Assembly: GCA_963605745.1 (NCBI GenBank) | Contig: CAVCWT010000009.1 | Coordinates: 16,339-80,338 of the forward strand | Length of the DNA: 64,000 nucleotides | Direction: 5' to 3' | Source: CAG-791 sp963605745 | GTDB taxonomy: Bacteria; Bacillota; Clostridia; Lachnospirales; Lachnospiraceae | In this document: one piece after another, positions 52,210-60,958 of the stretch | Layout: every line of letters starts with the position of its first letter | Position numbering within the stretch: the first letter of the stretch is position 1 | Notes under the pieces: generated by a model | Told to the model about the DNA's origin: nothing | The model's database searches: none | The model's input: the letters and a program-made list of their open reading frames with translations, nothing else | Made by a program: the position numbers and the translations under genes

Positions 52210-53730
52210 TTACCGCTGCCGGATGACCGGCGTGATCCCGAATACCTCCGCAAAGAATCCTGCTCTTGCCTGGAACAGCCCCTTCTCCAGAGTCAGATCC
52301 ACGTTGCTCTTTGCCGAGATCACCAGTTGATCATCCCGGACAGCAACCCTCATATCATCCAGCTTCTTTTTATGGGTTCTGTCCAGACCGTTCGCAAGCC
52401 GCAGAATGGCCGTCAGCTTGGTAATGGTCAGATAGGCCTCCCGGCTGAGGTCACTGGCCTCAATCTGCTGCTCGTAATAGACAAAATCATTGTGGTTATA
52501 CAGCACCACATTGGCAACGATCTCGCGCTCGATGTGTGAGATTCCGATAATCTCCGTACTCATGATAATGCTGTACGAGCACTCCGAAACGTTCGCAATG
52601 GAAACGAACTTGCCGCAGTCATGCAGAATGCAGGCAAGGCGCAGCAGCAGGCGTTCGCGTTTGCCAAGGCCGTGAATCTTGCGGGTCGCATCAAAGAGCT
52701 TCATAGCGATCAGATCCAGCGATCTGCCTCGTTCTGCGTTTCCCTTATACCTGGCCGAAATGTTCCTTGCGCAGGCGATGATGTCCTCTTCAAAATCATG
52801 GCTGGGCGGCAGTATTTTTTTGCGTTCTGCATATTCATAAACTATGCCGTCGGTCAGAGTAACGCCCGGCGCATAGATTCGCTCTGCGCCGATGGCCTGC
52901 ATGATACAGCCCATGATGACGCCGGAGACACCCAACAGGAAAATATTGTCCTCTGTCATTCGGTATTTCCCGGCAATCTCGCTCGTTGTCCGTCCGGCAA
53001 ACTGCTGCGCCAGGGCCTTGAACTCCTCCCATTCTGCAATCTCCTGACCGCGCGCTTCCATAAAGGAGGAGATGTAGTCATCGATGATCAGAATGTTGGG
53101 AATCCTCTTGTCCCCCAGATAAAGATCCTTAAAGACCTGCATCTGAGAATTCACAATGTCACTGATGAGCTTTTGCATCTGGGACTGTCTGGCATCAATG
53201 CGGCGGATCTGTTCGCGGATGCGCAAAACGCCGAGCCGCAGATTCTGCGTCGACTGCAGAACACCGCCCTCGAACAAAGAGATCTGCAGACTGCTGCCGC
53301 CGATGTCCACGATCGCACAGCCTTCTGCCACAATACGGTCAAAATTACGTCCGCGGTATGCCAGTGATTTATAATCCAGAAAACGCTGCTCCGAATTGGT
53401 AAGAACGTCGATGTGAATGCCGGTCTCCTCTTCCCACTGGGACAGTATGATCGAGGCATTGGTCATCTCGCGAATGGCGGACGTGCCATAGGCCTGATAC
53501 TCCTCCACGCGGTAGGTGTCCATGATCCTGCGGTATTCCTTCAGAACATCGCGGACCTCCTGGATGTGATGAAGGCTCAGCTTGCCGGTCGCATAGGTAT
53601 CACTGCCAAGGTCCACCTTGCGCACAACATGATCAATCTCGCGGATGCCCCTTGCCTTGGACACCTCGAAAATCTCCATTCCCAGCTCATAGCTGCCGAC
53701 ATCAATTGCAGCAAAGGTATGTATTGCCAT
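52210..53730 (-). CDS. ppx: Exopolyphosphatase / pppGpp phosphohydrolase (Ppx/GppA) with HD domain
   Basis: A 506-residue enzyme. The ASKHA-type domain (1-300) has AAIDVGSYELGMEIFE, YGTSAIREMTNA, NSEQRFLDY and CAIVDIGGSSLQISLF; the C-terminal HD-like domain (about 310-500) has LACILHDCGKFVSI and ISHIEREIVANVVLYHN-like helices. It likely degrades polyphosphate made by Ppk or acts on pppGpp. The gene lies 66 bp upstream of ppk. Confidence 0.93.
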   Translation of the reverse strand: MAIHTFAAIDVGSYELGMEIFEVSKARGIREIDHVVRKVDLGSDTYATGKLSLHHIQEVRDVLKEYRRIMDTYRVEEYQAYGTSAIREMTNASIILSQWEEETGIHIDVLTNSEQRFLDYKSLAYRGRNFDRIVAEGCAIVDIGGSSLQISLFEGGVLQSTQNLRLGVLRIREQIRRIDARQSQMQKLISDIVNSQMQVFKDLYLGDKRIPNILIIDDYISSFMEARGQEIAEWEEFKALAQQFAGRTTSEIAGKYRMTEDNIFLLGVSGVIMGCIMQAIGAERIYAPGVTLTDGIVYEYAERKKILPPSHDFEEDIIACARNISARYKGNAERGRSLDLIAMKLFDATRKIHGLGKRERLLLRLACILHDCGKFVSIANVSECSYSIIMSTEIIGISHIEREIVANVVLYNHNDFVYYEQQIEASDLSREAYLTITKLTAILRLANGLDRTHKKKLDDMRVAVRDDQLVISAKSNVDLTLEKGLFQARAGFFAEVFGITPVIRQR

Positions 53731-53774
53731 GCGTTGCCTCCTTTATTCCATTTGCCTGTGACAATCCCCGACGA

Positions 53775-53882
53775 AGATCTCCGCTGCGAAGGATCTTCGC
53801 TGCCTGGCGAAGATGTCCTCTGCGAAGAACCTGCGCTGCCTGGCGAAGATGTCCTCTGCGAGGGACCTGCGCTGCCTGGCGA
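53775..53882. repeat. 36-bp tandem repeat, three units
   Basis: Three consecutive units start GAAGAT (53775, 53811, 53847) and end GCTGCCTGGC. It lies between the ppx gene and the AAA gene, close to the latter's stop at 53898. Confidence 0.85.
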
Positions 53883-53897
53883 AGAAACTGTCTGTTC

Positions 53898-55187
53898 TTA
53901 CTCCTTAGCTCCCAGCAAATGATCGATGAACTGCTGAGCGGTGCGCCCGGAGAGCCCCCCGTGGTTCATTTCCCAGCGGGTTGCTTCTTTTTTGAGCAGT
54001 TCCTTTTCCATCTGAATGCCGTTTCGGTCTGCAAGCTCCGATACGATGGTATGGTATTCCTCAAAGGTCGGGGCGCCGTAGTAGATAGATACCCCAAAGC
54101 GGCTTGCCAAAGAGAGCTTCTCCTGCACAGTGTCTCCGCCGTGCTTGTCCGAAATCTCCACACCGTCTCTGTCATGGAAGCTCTCACGAATAAGGTGCCT
54201 TCGGTTGCTGGTTGCGTAGATCAGCACGTTGGACGGCTTTTTCTCCAGGCCCCCTTCAATGACGGCCTTCAGGTATTTATACTCCGTCTCATTCTCCTCA
54301 AAGGACAGATCATCCATGTAGAGAACAAAGCGATAATTGCGGTTTTTGATCTTCTCAATCACCTTGTTGAGGTCCCGGAACTGATACCGGCTCACCTCAA
54401 TGATGCGAAGACCCTTGTCATAGTATTCATTGGCAAGCGCCTTGATGCTGGAGGATTTCCCTGTTCCTGCCTCGCCGTAGAGAAGGCAGTTGTTGGCAGG
54501 ACGACCTGCCACAAAGGCCTCGGTATTCTCGATCAGCTTCTTTTTCGCAATCTCATAGCCGACAAGATCCTTCATGCCAACATGCAGAATGTTCCGAATC
54601 GGCACGATTCTCGTCTGCCCCGCCAGCTCGCCCGCCTCATCGTGCTCAATGCGAAAGGCCTTGTGCAGACCGAACATTCCGACGCCGTAATCCTTATAGA
54701 ACTGTGCAAGGAGGTCTTTCATCTCCTGCGCACTCTCTGCCTTCCCAAGCGCTGCCGCAAGGCTGCAGATACAGTCGCGGATCCTTTTGCTGTACTGCAC
54801 ACTCTTTGCTCCTGCCGGCTTAAAGTCCGTCACCAAGCCTAACTCCGGAAGGTTAAGTTCCTGCGAGACCTTCGTAAAATCGTAGTCAAAATAACGACGC
54901 AGCACGTCCAGATCATGGAGCACCGCTTCGTTCACGCTCCCTTCCGCATCTCCTCGCTTCTCGCAGGCGAGGGAATAGTAGTTCTCATTGCTGACCAGGA
55001 GCATCGCCAGATAATCGTGCCAGAGGTTTCCATAGAAACCCTTTTCGCCGGCCATTTCAATCAGCCCGGAGACGATAGCCAAAAGATGCTCCCTTGTCTC
55101 TTCCTCCTGCTCCCCGGACATAATCCCGGTCATCGCATCCAGCAGCTCACTGTTGTCAAGCTTGCGATATAAAATACATTGATTCAT
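53898..55187 (-). CDS. AAA ATPase, DUF815 family
   Basis: A 429-residue protein. Residues 1-180 form an all-helical region typical of DUF815; then the ATPase has NNCLLYGEAGTGKSSSIKAL (Walker A) and YRFVLYMDDLSFEENETEYK (Walker B), IYATSNRRHLI (sensor 1) and a C-terminal lid ending SGRTAQQFIDHLL. The cellular role of this family is not known. ATG 55187 has AGGAG nine bases upstream; the longer frame runs into GC-rich repeats. Confidence 0.88.
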   Translation of the reverse strand: MNQCILYRKLDNSELLDAMTGIMSGEQEEETREHLLAIVSGLIEMAGEKGFYGNLWHDYLAMLLVSNENYYSLACEKRGDAEGSVNEAVLHDLDVLRRYFDYDFTKVSQELNLPELGLVTDFKPAGAKSVQYSKRIRDCICSLAAALGKAESAQEMKDLLAQFYKDYGVGMFGLHKAFRIEHDEAGELAGQTRIVPIRNILHVGMKDLVGYEIAKKKLIENTEAFVAGRPANNCLLYGEAGTGKSSSIKALANEYYDKGLRIIEVSRYQFRDLNKVIEKIKNRNYRFVLYMDDLSFEENETEYKYLKAVIEGGLEKKPSNVLIYATSNRRHLIRESFHDRDGVEISDKHGGDTVQEKLSLASRFGVSIYYGAPTFEEYHTIVSELADRNGIQMEKELLKKEATRWEMNHGGLSGRTAQQFIDHLLGAKE

Positions 55188-55194
55188 AATCTTT

Positions 55195-55480
55195 TTCTCC
55201 TGATAGCTCGCCGCGCGGCTGTGCAGACATGCGGTGAGGATGTACGCAGGCGCGACCCTGCGGAACACGAAACGGGACGAAATCCCGGCAGGTCGCAGCG
55301 ACCGTGTGGTGGGATGGGAACAAGTGGCGGGGAGCACTGTGCATGGGTGTGCCAGCCCCGGCGCTGTTCTCCAGCTCGGTAGTGGTGAGAAATCTGTTGG
55401 TTAAGAGCCGCAGGGCCCAGCGACGCGTACGCCTCGCCACATGGCTGTGCAGACGCATGGTGAAGATGCGCGTCTGCTAA
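55195..55480. repeat. GC-rich intergenic region with duplicated palindromic segment
   Basis: GCTGTGCAGACATGCGGTGA near 55220 and GCTGTGCAGACGCATGGTGA near 55446 are diverged direct copies flanking this region. Small stems include GGGA-CGAAA-TCCC, GGTCGC-A-GCGACC and GCAGACGC/GCGTCTGC. I see no gene here; it separates pheA from the AAA gene. Confidence 0.55.
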
Positions 55481-55490
55481 GTGTCTGCGG

Positions 55491-56618
55491 TTAATAGTTC
55501 CCCAGCACCTTGAGGTTTTTCGCCTCATCCCGAAGGCCCCGAAGCGCATTGCGCACGGCGCTGTCCTGCAGATTTCCGTCAAAGTCAATAAAGAACCGGT
55601 ATTCAAAGCTCCTGTCCCGGATCGGCCGGCTCTCGATCTTGTTCATATTCAGGTTGTTATAGATAAAATGCGACAGCACGCGGTACAGAGCACCGCTCTC
55701 ATGCTCGGTTTCGAGAACGATGGAAATCTTCCTTCCGTTTCTGGGGAACACCTTGCGATTCGTTACAATGATAAAACGCGTGGAATTGTTTTCCGAATCA
55801 TTGATACCCTTTGCAAGGATCTCCAGGCCGTAAGCCTTGGCCGCATATTCGGATCCGATGGCGGCCTTGGCAGGATCCTTGTCTTTTGCCACCTTCTGTG
55901 CGGCGTAAGCGTTATTTTGCATGCCAACCTGCTGCCACTCGGGATGCTGGTCCAGATAATGGGCACTCTGCATCAGTGACTGCGGATGCGAATAGACGGA
56001 GCGAACGGATTCCATCGTCGTTCCGGGTGTTCCCATCAGGCAGTGGTGAATGGGCAGAATCTGTTCACCGACAATGTAGTTTTCGAATTCGAATAAAAGG
56101 TCGTAATTTTGCGAAACAATTCCGGCAGTGGAATTCTCGATTGGAAGAACGGCATAATCTGCCGCGCCCTCTTCGATGGCACTCATGGCATCCCGGAAGG
56201 TCTCTACATTAAAGCTGTCAATGTCCTCTCCAAAGAACTGCTTCATCGCCGCCTCGGAATATGCGCCGGGGGCTCCCTGATAAACCACTCTCGTATGCTC
56301 ATCCACCAGGGTATCCACGGGAATAAACGGCAAACCGTGCATCTGACCGGCATCATCCATGATGCGGTACTGGCATTTCCGGCTGATCGCCATGATCTGC
56401 TCATAGAGCTCATGAACCGCCCGACGGTTAAAGTCCGTACTGGCCATGTTGGCCAGCGTTGTCAGCTTCTCCTGCTCTCGTTTTTTATCCAGAACGCGTT
56501 TGCCAGACTCAATTTTATCCTTCGCCACCAGCTGTGAAATGGCCATTCTCTTTTCAATGAGCTGTACCATCTGCGCATCAATCTCATCCAGCTGCTGTCT
56601 GTATTCCAGAAGTCCCAT
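55491..56618 (-). CDS. pheA: Chorismate mutase / prephenate dehydratase
   Basis: A 375-residue bifunctional enzyme of phenylalanine synthesis. Residues 1-90 are an AroQ-type chorismate mutase (YRQQLDEIDAQMVQLIEKRMAIS); 110-290 the dehydratase (YQGAPGAYSEAAMKQFFG, YAVLPIENSTAGIVSQNYDLL, NNSTRFIIV); and 300-375 an ACT domain with NMNKIESRPIRDRSFEYRFFIDF, the Phe-binding ESRP motif, so feedback inhibition is expected. AGGAAG precedes ATG 56618. Confidence 0.96.
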   Translation of the reverse strand: MGLLEYRQQLDEIDAQMVQLIEKRMAISQLVAKDKIESGKRVLDKKREQEKLTTLANMASTDFNRRAVHELYEQIMAISRKCQYRIMDDAGQMHGLPFIPVDTLVDEHTRVVYQGAPGAYSEAAMKQFFGEDIDSFNVETFRDAMSAIEEGAADYAVLPIENSTAGIVSQNYDLLFEFENYIVGEQILPIHHCLMGTPGTTMESVRSVYSHPQSLMQSAHYLDQHPEWQQVGMQNNAYAAQKVAKDKDPAKAAIGSEYAAKAYGLEILAKGINDSENNSTRFIIVTNRKVFPRNGRKISIVLETEHESGALYRVLSHFIYNNLNMNKIESRPIRDRSFEYRFFIDFDGNLQDSAVRNALRGLRDEAKNLKVLGNY

Positions 56619-56781
56619 ATTGCTTCCTGCTCTTTCCCTGTGATGCCAATATTACCTTTTATGACCTGCCTCTGCACGATCCGAAGAGATATCCTCCAAG
56701 GAGATGTCTCATTGCTTTGTTTCAAGGCCTGCCGCGCGAAGGAAATGCTGATGAAATCACCAGTTCCCCCAGCTGCCGGCG

Positions 56782-56830
56782 GAAGCGTTCGTTCGTGTTC
56801 GTTCGTGTTCGTTCCGTTCGTGTTAGTTCG
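56782..56830. repeat. GTTCGTTC-type microsatellite at the prfA 3' end
   Basis: Repeats of GTTCGT/GTTCGTTCGT (plus strand) cover about 45 bases and run into the last codons of prfA, whose stop is at 56823. Confidence 0.75.
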
Positions 56831-57905
56831 TTCCGTCCTCGACCTTGGCGAGCTTAGCCGCCTGATCAGCGGCAATCAATGCGTCCAGAATCTCATCCAG
56901 TGCTCCGTTCATCACCGCATCCAGGTTGTACACCGTCAGCTTGATTCTGTGGTCCGTCACGCGGGACTGCGGGAAGTTGTAGGTCCGGATCTTTTCAGAA
57001 CGGTCACCGGTTCCGATCTGTGATCTTCGAAGATCTGCCTCCTGGTCATGACGGCTTTGAACCTCGAGGTCATACAGCTTGGAACGCAGCAGCGCCCAGG
57101 CTTTATTCTTGTTCTGGAGCTGCGAGCGCTCTGTCTGTGAATAGATCACGATTCCGGTCGGAAGGTGGGTCAGACGGACCGCAGAGTCCGTGGTATTGAC
57201 GCCCTGTCCGCCGTTTCCGGACGCTCTGGTAATATCAATGCGCACATCCTCCATCGGAATATCAATATTGATGTCCTCTGTCACCTCCGGCATCACGGCC
57301 ACTGTGATGGTCGAGGTGTGAATGCGTCCCTGCGACTCCGTTGCAGGAACTCTCTGCACTCTGTGTACACCGCTTTCGTATTTCATTCTGGAATAGGCAC
57401 CCTGCCCGACAATCATGAAGTTCACGAACTTCATGCCGCCGATGCCGCTCTCCTCAAAGTCGAGGATCTCTGTCTTCCATCCGCGCCTTTCTGCGTAATG
57501 AACGTACATGCGGTATACCTCAGCAGCGAACAGCGCAGCCTCATCTCCGCCTGCACCGGCACGAATTTCAAAGATGACGTTCTTGTCATCATTGGGATCC
57601 TTGGGCAGGAGAAGGACCTTCATTTCTCCGGTCAGCTGTTCCACCCTCGCCTTGCCATCTGCGAGCTCTTCCCTTGCCATTTCCTTGAGCTCAGGATCGC
57701 TCTCTGCATCGATCATTTCCAGCGCATCTGCCACATCCTGATTGGCCTTCTGATAGGCACGGTACGTTTCTACCACCGGTGTCAGATCGGTCTGCTCGCG
57801 CATCAGCGCGCGATAGCGATCCATATTCTGCACGACCTCCGGTGTGCTTAATTCCGTTGCAATCTCCTCATAGTGAAGGAGAACCGAATCCATACTCTCG
57901 AACAC
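56823..57905 (-). CDS. prfA: Peptide chain release factor 1
   Basis: A 360-residue factor that reads UAA and UAG. The anticodon-like domain has the PxT-type segment RVPATESQGRIHTSTI, and the catalytic loop is RASGNGGQGVNTTDSAVRLTH with GGQ. Length is normal. The gene starts two bases after the stop of prmC, whose product methylates the GGQ glutamine, so the two are functionally and probably translationally linked. Confidence 0.97.
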   Translation of the reverse strand: MFESMDSVLLHYEEIATELSTPEVVQNMDRYRALMREQTDLTPVVETYRAYQKANQDVADALEMIDAESDPELKEMAREELADGKARVEQLTGEMKVLLLPKDPNDDKNVIFEIRAGAGGDEAALFAAEVYRMYVHYAERRGWKTEILDFEESGIGGMKFVNFMIVGQGAYSRMKYESGVHRVQRVPATESQGRIHTSTITVAVMPEVTEDINIDIPMEDVRIDITRASGNGGQGVNTTDSAVRLTHLPTGIVIYSQTERSQLQNKNKAWALLRSKLYDLEVQSRHDQEADLRRSQIGTGDRSEKIRTYNFPQSRVTDHRIKLTVYNLDAVMNGALDEILDALIAADQAAKLAKVEDGTN

Positions 57906-57907
57906 GT

Positions 57908-58894
57908 CTATTCCTCCGGGCGATTTCCCTGAACCACACGGTCCAGTCCGCCGTAATCCTGAAAAATTCTGATCTTTGTAAAGCCTGCTGCCTGCATCAG
58001 CCCGGCAATGGCCTCTGCTTCGTCAAAGCCAGACTCTACTATTATAGTCCCTGCAGGGTTTAAATGTCTCTGTGCTGCCTCAATGATCTTCCGATAGAAC
58101 ATCAGCCCGTCTGCTCCGCCGTCCAGGGCCGCATAGGGTTCTCCCGATCGAACCTCCGGCTCCAAGGTCGGAATAACCTCCGTCGGCACATATGGCGGAT
58201 TCGATACAATGAGATCAAATCGTTCCTCTCCCACCGGCTCCCACAGATCTCCCCTGCAAAACAGCGAACGCCCCGACAGTCCCAGTGCCTCCCTGTTCTG
58301 CTCCGCAGCCTGCAAGGCCTCGCCGCTGATGTCAGTGCCCAGTCCCGTCGCCTCCGGAATCTCGTGCAGAAGAGACAGCAGAATGCAGCCGGAGCCTGTG
58401 CACAGATCCAGAATCCGCAGTCCCGTGTCACACTCCTTACGGCTTTCTTTCCTGTTTTCTTTCTTTGCCGCCGTGTTGCTGCCTGTTGTCCCGTCGGAGC
58501 GGTTTTGGTCCGAGGGTTCGTTTTTTCCCCCGTCTGCACTTGCATCTATCCCAGTGCGTTTTCTTTCGGCATTCCATTCCAGAGCGACTTCCACCAGACG
58601 TTCCGTGTCCTGTTCCGGAATGAGCGTACTGCGATTTAGCCGGAAGGTCAGGCCCATAAAGTCCCATTTTCCGAGGATCATCGCCGTTGGTTCCCGGTTC
58701 ACACGCCGCCGGATATAGTCCCTGTACCGTCCGGTCTCCTCCTCGGAAACCATTTTGTCCGGATATACCAAAAGGGTCTGCAGATTTGTTCCGCAGACCT
58801 CTTCCAGAAGGAGCCTGGCATCCAGCTGTGCATCCGAAAGTCCAATCTCCTCCAGCGCCTGTCTGCCCTCCTCATAGAGCTTACGATATTCCAT
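57908..58894 (-). CDS. prmC: Release factor glutamine N5-methyltransferase PrmC
   Basis: A 328-residue SAM-dependent enzyme modifying the GGQ Gln of release factors. The N-terminal helical domain (1-75) is followed by ILGKWDFMGLTFRLNRSTLIPEQDTE, LRILDLCTGSGCILLSLLHE (SAM motif) and DLIVSNPPYVPTEVI (NPPY). A hydrophilic insertion of about 40 residues (GIDASADGGKNEPSDQ and following) separates the substrate segment from the SAM motif and is not typical. ATG 58894 is used. Confidence 0.95.
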   Translation of the reverse strand: MEYRKLYEEGRQALEEIGLSDAQLDARLLLEEVCGTNLQTLLVYPDKMVSEEETGRYRDYIRRRVNREPTAMILGKWDFMGLTFRLNRSTLIPEQDTERLVEVALEWNAERKRTGIDASADGGKNEPSDQNRSDGTTGSNTAAKKENRKESRKECDTGLRILDLCTGSGCILLSLLHEIPEATGLGTDISGEALQAAEQNREALGLSGRSLFCRGDLWEPVGEERFDLIVSNPPYVPTEVIPTLEPEVRSGEPYAALDGGADGLMFYRKIIEAAQRHLNPAGTIIVESGFDEAEAIAGLMQAAGFTKIRIFQDYGGLDRVVQGNRPEE

Positions 58895-58918
58895 TTGATG
58901 TCCTGCCTTGCTGTGCAT

Positions 58919-59037
58919 TATCCTTTGTCACATTTCGTCGTCCGACATCCTGCCGCAGCATCCTTTGTCACGTTTCGTCGTCCGACATCCTGCCGCAGCA
59001 TCCTTTGTCACGTTTCGTCGTCCGACATCCTGCCGCA
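58919..59037. repeat. 40-bp tandem repeat, three units
   Basis: Units beginning CATCCTTTGTCACRTTTCGT and ending CATCCTGCCGCAG occur three times in a row between the DUF1385 gene and prmC, filling nearly the whole gap. Confidence 0.9.
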
Positions 59038-59040
59038 CTA

Positions 59041-60009
59041 TTACATCTGCTCGTAGTACGCCAGCTCCTCGTCCGTGTATCCAAAGCTGCGCTTTAAATA
59101 TCCTCTCCAGTCAAAGACCGCATCCACAGCCGCAATGGCAACCTCAGCCATTCCCTCATCCGGTTCCTTCGTCGTAATGTGCTGCAGCCAGACGCCCGGT
59201 GCCGAAATGATATCCACAAACGTATTGTTGTGGCGTCCTGCATAGCGCAGAAACTCAAAGGAAATTCCGGCAATCACCGGAATCAGCAGGATTCTTACCA
59301 GAATCCGCATGCCATAGCTTTCGACCCGAATGAAAAAGAACAGAATAATGCTGATGATCACGACCAGCACAATAAAGCTGCTCCCGCACCGCTTGTGAAA
59401 CCGGCTGCTCGACATCACGTTCTCCACTGTAAGGGGCTTGCCGCTCTCAATGCAATTGATGCACTTGTGCTCTGCACCATGATACCCGTAAAGCCGTCGG
59501 ATATCCTTCATCAAAGAGATGCCGACCATATACGCAAGGAAAATCGCCAGTCGAACCACTCCCTCCAGAATTGCCATTGCCGCATCGCTGCGAATGGTCT
59601 TTCCCAGAAGGCTTGTCAGCGCCATCGGCAAAATAACGAACAGCCCAACCGCCAGAACAAGGGACAAAGCGATGGTAATCCCGGTAAAAAGCTTCTCTTC
59701 TCTTGCCTTCTGCTCCGGTGTCTTGTCTCCCTTTGCCTCCTCCTCATCATAAAACGAGCTGGAGAATTCCATTGCCTTCATGCCGATCACGAGAGAATCA
59801 ATAAAAGCCAGAACTCCCCGAATAAAGGGAATCTTTGTCCAGATTGTCCGATCGCCGATTCCGTGGACCTCATCTACACCGATTTCAATCTCTCCGTTCG
59901 GCTTACGAACCGCCACGGCCATCTGGCTCTTGTTGCGCATCATAATGCCTTCGAGGACTGCCTGTCCGCCGATTCCGGAATAATGCTGCCGTTTTCTCTT
60001 TTTTGCCAT
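59041..60009 (-). CDS. DUF1385 membrane protein (YqhQ-like)
   Basis: A 322-residue protein with about four to five transmembrane helices. Conserved family segments are YSGIGGQAVLEGIMMRNKSQMAVAVRKPNG, GYHGAEHKCINCIESG (His/Cys pairs), SSRFHKRCGSSFIVLVV and YAGRHNN. The order rpmE-DUF1385-prmC-prfA is conserved in many Clostridia. Function is not established. ATG 60009 has GGGAG four bases upstream; longer frames cross the rpmE terminator. Confidence 0.93.
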   Translation of the reverse strand: MAKKRKRQHYSGIGGQAVLEGIMMRNKSQMAVAVRKPNGEIEIGVDEVHGIGDRTIWTKIPFIRGVLAFIDSLVIGMKAMEFSSSFYDEEEAKGDKTPEQKAREEKLFTGITIALSLVLAVGLFVILPMALTSLLGKTIRSDAAMAILEGVVRLAIFLAYMVGISLMKDIRRLYGYHGAEHKCINCIESGKPLTVENVMSSSRFHKRCGSSFIVLVVIISIILFFFIRVESYGMRILVRILLIPVIAGISFEFLRYAGRHNNTFVDIISAPGVWLQHITTKEPDEGMAEVAIAAVDAVFDWRGYLKRSFGYTDEELAYYEQM

Positions 60010-60027
60010 AACTCTCCCTGTAACGGA

Positions 60028-60069
60028 TAAAAAACAAAGAGGTTGGGGCAGCTTGCTGCTCCAACCTCT
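60028..60069 (-). terminator. Terminator after rpmE
   Basis: AGAGGTTGG..GCAGC and GCTGCTCCAACCTCT pair around TTGCT-type loop; the minus-strand side continues TTGTTTTTTAT. It ends 19 bases before the DUF1385 start, so readthrough or a promoter inside rpmE would be needed for that gene. Confidence 0.8.
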
Positions 60070-60091
60070 GTCATCGCCTGAAATCGATATC

Positions 60092-60292
60092 TTACTTAAG
60101 ACCGTATTTCTTGTTGAACTTATCAATGCGACCCTTAGCATTTGCTGCCTTCTGCTGGCCAGTATAGAAAGAATGGCACTTAGAGCAAACCTCGACGTGG
60201 ATCTCTTCGTTGGTGGATCCCGTTACGAATGTGTTGCCGCAGTTGCAGGTTACGGTTGCCTGATAATACTGAGGATGAATTCCTTCTCTCAT
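60092..60292 (-). CDS. rpmE: 50S ribosomal protein L31 (zinc-type)
   Basis: A 66-residue ribosomal protein. MREGIHPQYYQATVTCNCGNTF and EVCSKCHSFYTGQQK carry the Cys residues of the zinc-binding (C+) form, and the C-terminus GRIDKFNKKYGLK is typical. AAGGAGG precedes the ATG by nine bases. Confidence 0.97.
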   Translation of the reverse strand: MREGIHPQYYQATVTCNCGNTFVTGSTNEEIHVEVCSKCHSFYTGQQKAANAKGRIDKFNKKYGLK

Positions 60293-60304
60293 GTTCGACT
60301 ACCT

Positions 60305-60470
60305 CCTTCGTGCAAGCGCTTGCGTGAATGATCTATCATTCACTCACCTACATGAGCCGCCGTATCCGTGAAGACCAGTGCCCTGTAAACAGAGCCTTTG
60401 CCCACAAAATGGCTGCGTCATCGCTGTTCTGCTCAGAACAACGCGATGATTATATCATCGGCCCCAGACA
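60305..60470 (-). promoter_or_regulatory. Structured leader of rpmE, candidate L31 autoregulatory element
   Basis: The 200-bp gap upstream of rpmE holds several stems: GTGAATGAT-AG-ATCATTCAC, the palindrome GCAAGCGCTTGC next to the ribosome binding site, and GATGATATAATCATC further up. L31 leaders in Firmicutes bind the protein to repress it. I infer the class from position only; GCAAGCGCTTGC also resembles a CcpA cre site. Confidence 0.4.
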
Positions 60471-60492
60471 GTTGGCAAGCAGTTTCTGGTGA

Positions 60493-60936
60493 TTATTGTC
60501 TGGCGCTTTCAGCAATATAATCCATGGCATCCAGGTATCCCTGCAGGCCGCGTCCCACGATCTGGTGATCACAGGCCGGCGCTGTCACAGAGGTCTTGCG
60601 GAACTCTTCCCTCGTGTTGATGTCACTGATATGGATCTCCACCTTCGGAATAAAGACACTCTTTAAGGCATCATGAATGGCATAGCTGTAATGCGTGTAG
60701 GCCCCCGGATTGATCACCACTCCGATCAGGTCCTTGTCATAGTAGGCTTCCTGAAGCTTGTCGATGATTGCACCTTCGTGATTGGACTGCCAGCACTCTG
60801 CCGTTATGCCGAGTGCCTCTGCATGCTCCCGGATCATGTCCAGAAGCGCACTGTAGTCCTGTGTTCCGTAAATACTTTTTTCCCGAATTCCCAGAAAGTT
60901 CAGATTCGGTCCGTTGATAACCAGAATTTTCTTCAT
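60493..60936 (-). CDS. aroQ: 3-Dehydroquinate dehydratase, type II
   Basis: A 147-residue enzyme of the shikimate pathway. KKILVINGPNLNFLGIREKSIYG, QSNHEGAIIDKLQEA, GVVINPGAYTHYSYAI (catalytic region) and VEIHISDINTREEFRKTSV follow the type II pattern. Start 60936 begins 23 bases after the aroK stop; GGGAG lies 12 bases upstream. Confidence 0.97.
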   Translation of the reverse strand: MKKILVINGPNLNFLGIREKSIYGTQDYSALLDMIREHAEALGITAECWQSNHEGAIIDKLQEAYYDKDLIGVVINPGAYTHYSYAIHDALKSVFIPKVEIHISDINTREEFRKTSVTAPACDHQIVGRGLQGYLDAMDYIAESARQ

Positions 60937-60958
60937 AATGTATTCGTTCTCCCTGTGT

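Noticed and set aside
53413..53922. Plus-strand frame with 12-residue repeats
   Set aside because: Most of it is antisense to ppx; the repeated part is a 36-bp minisatellite; no ribosome binding site or family similarity.
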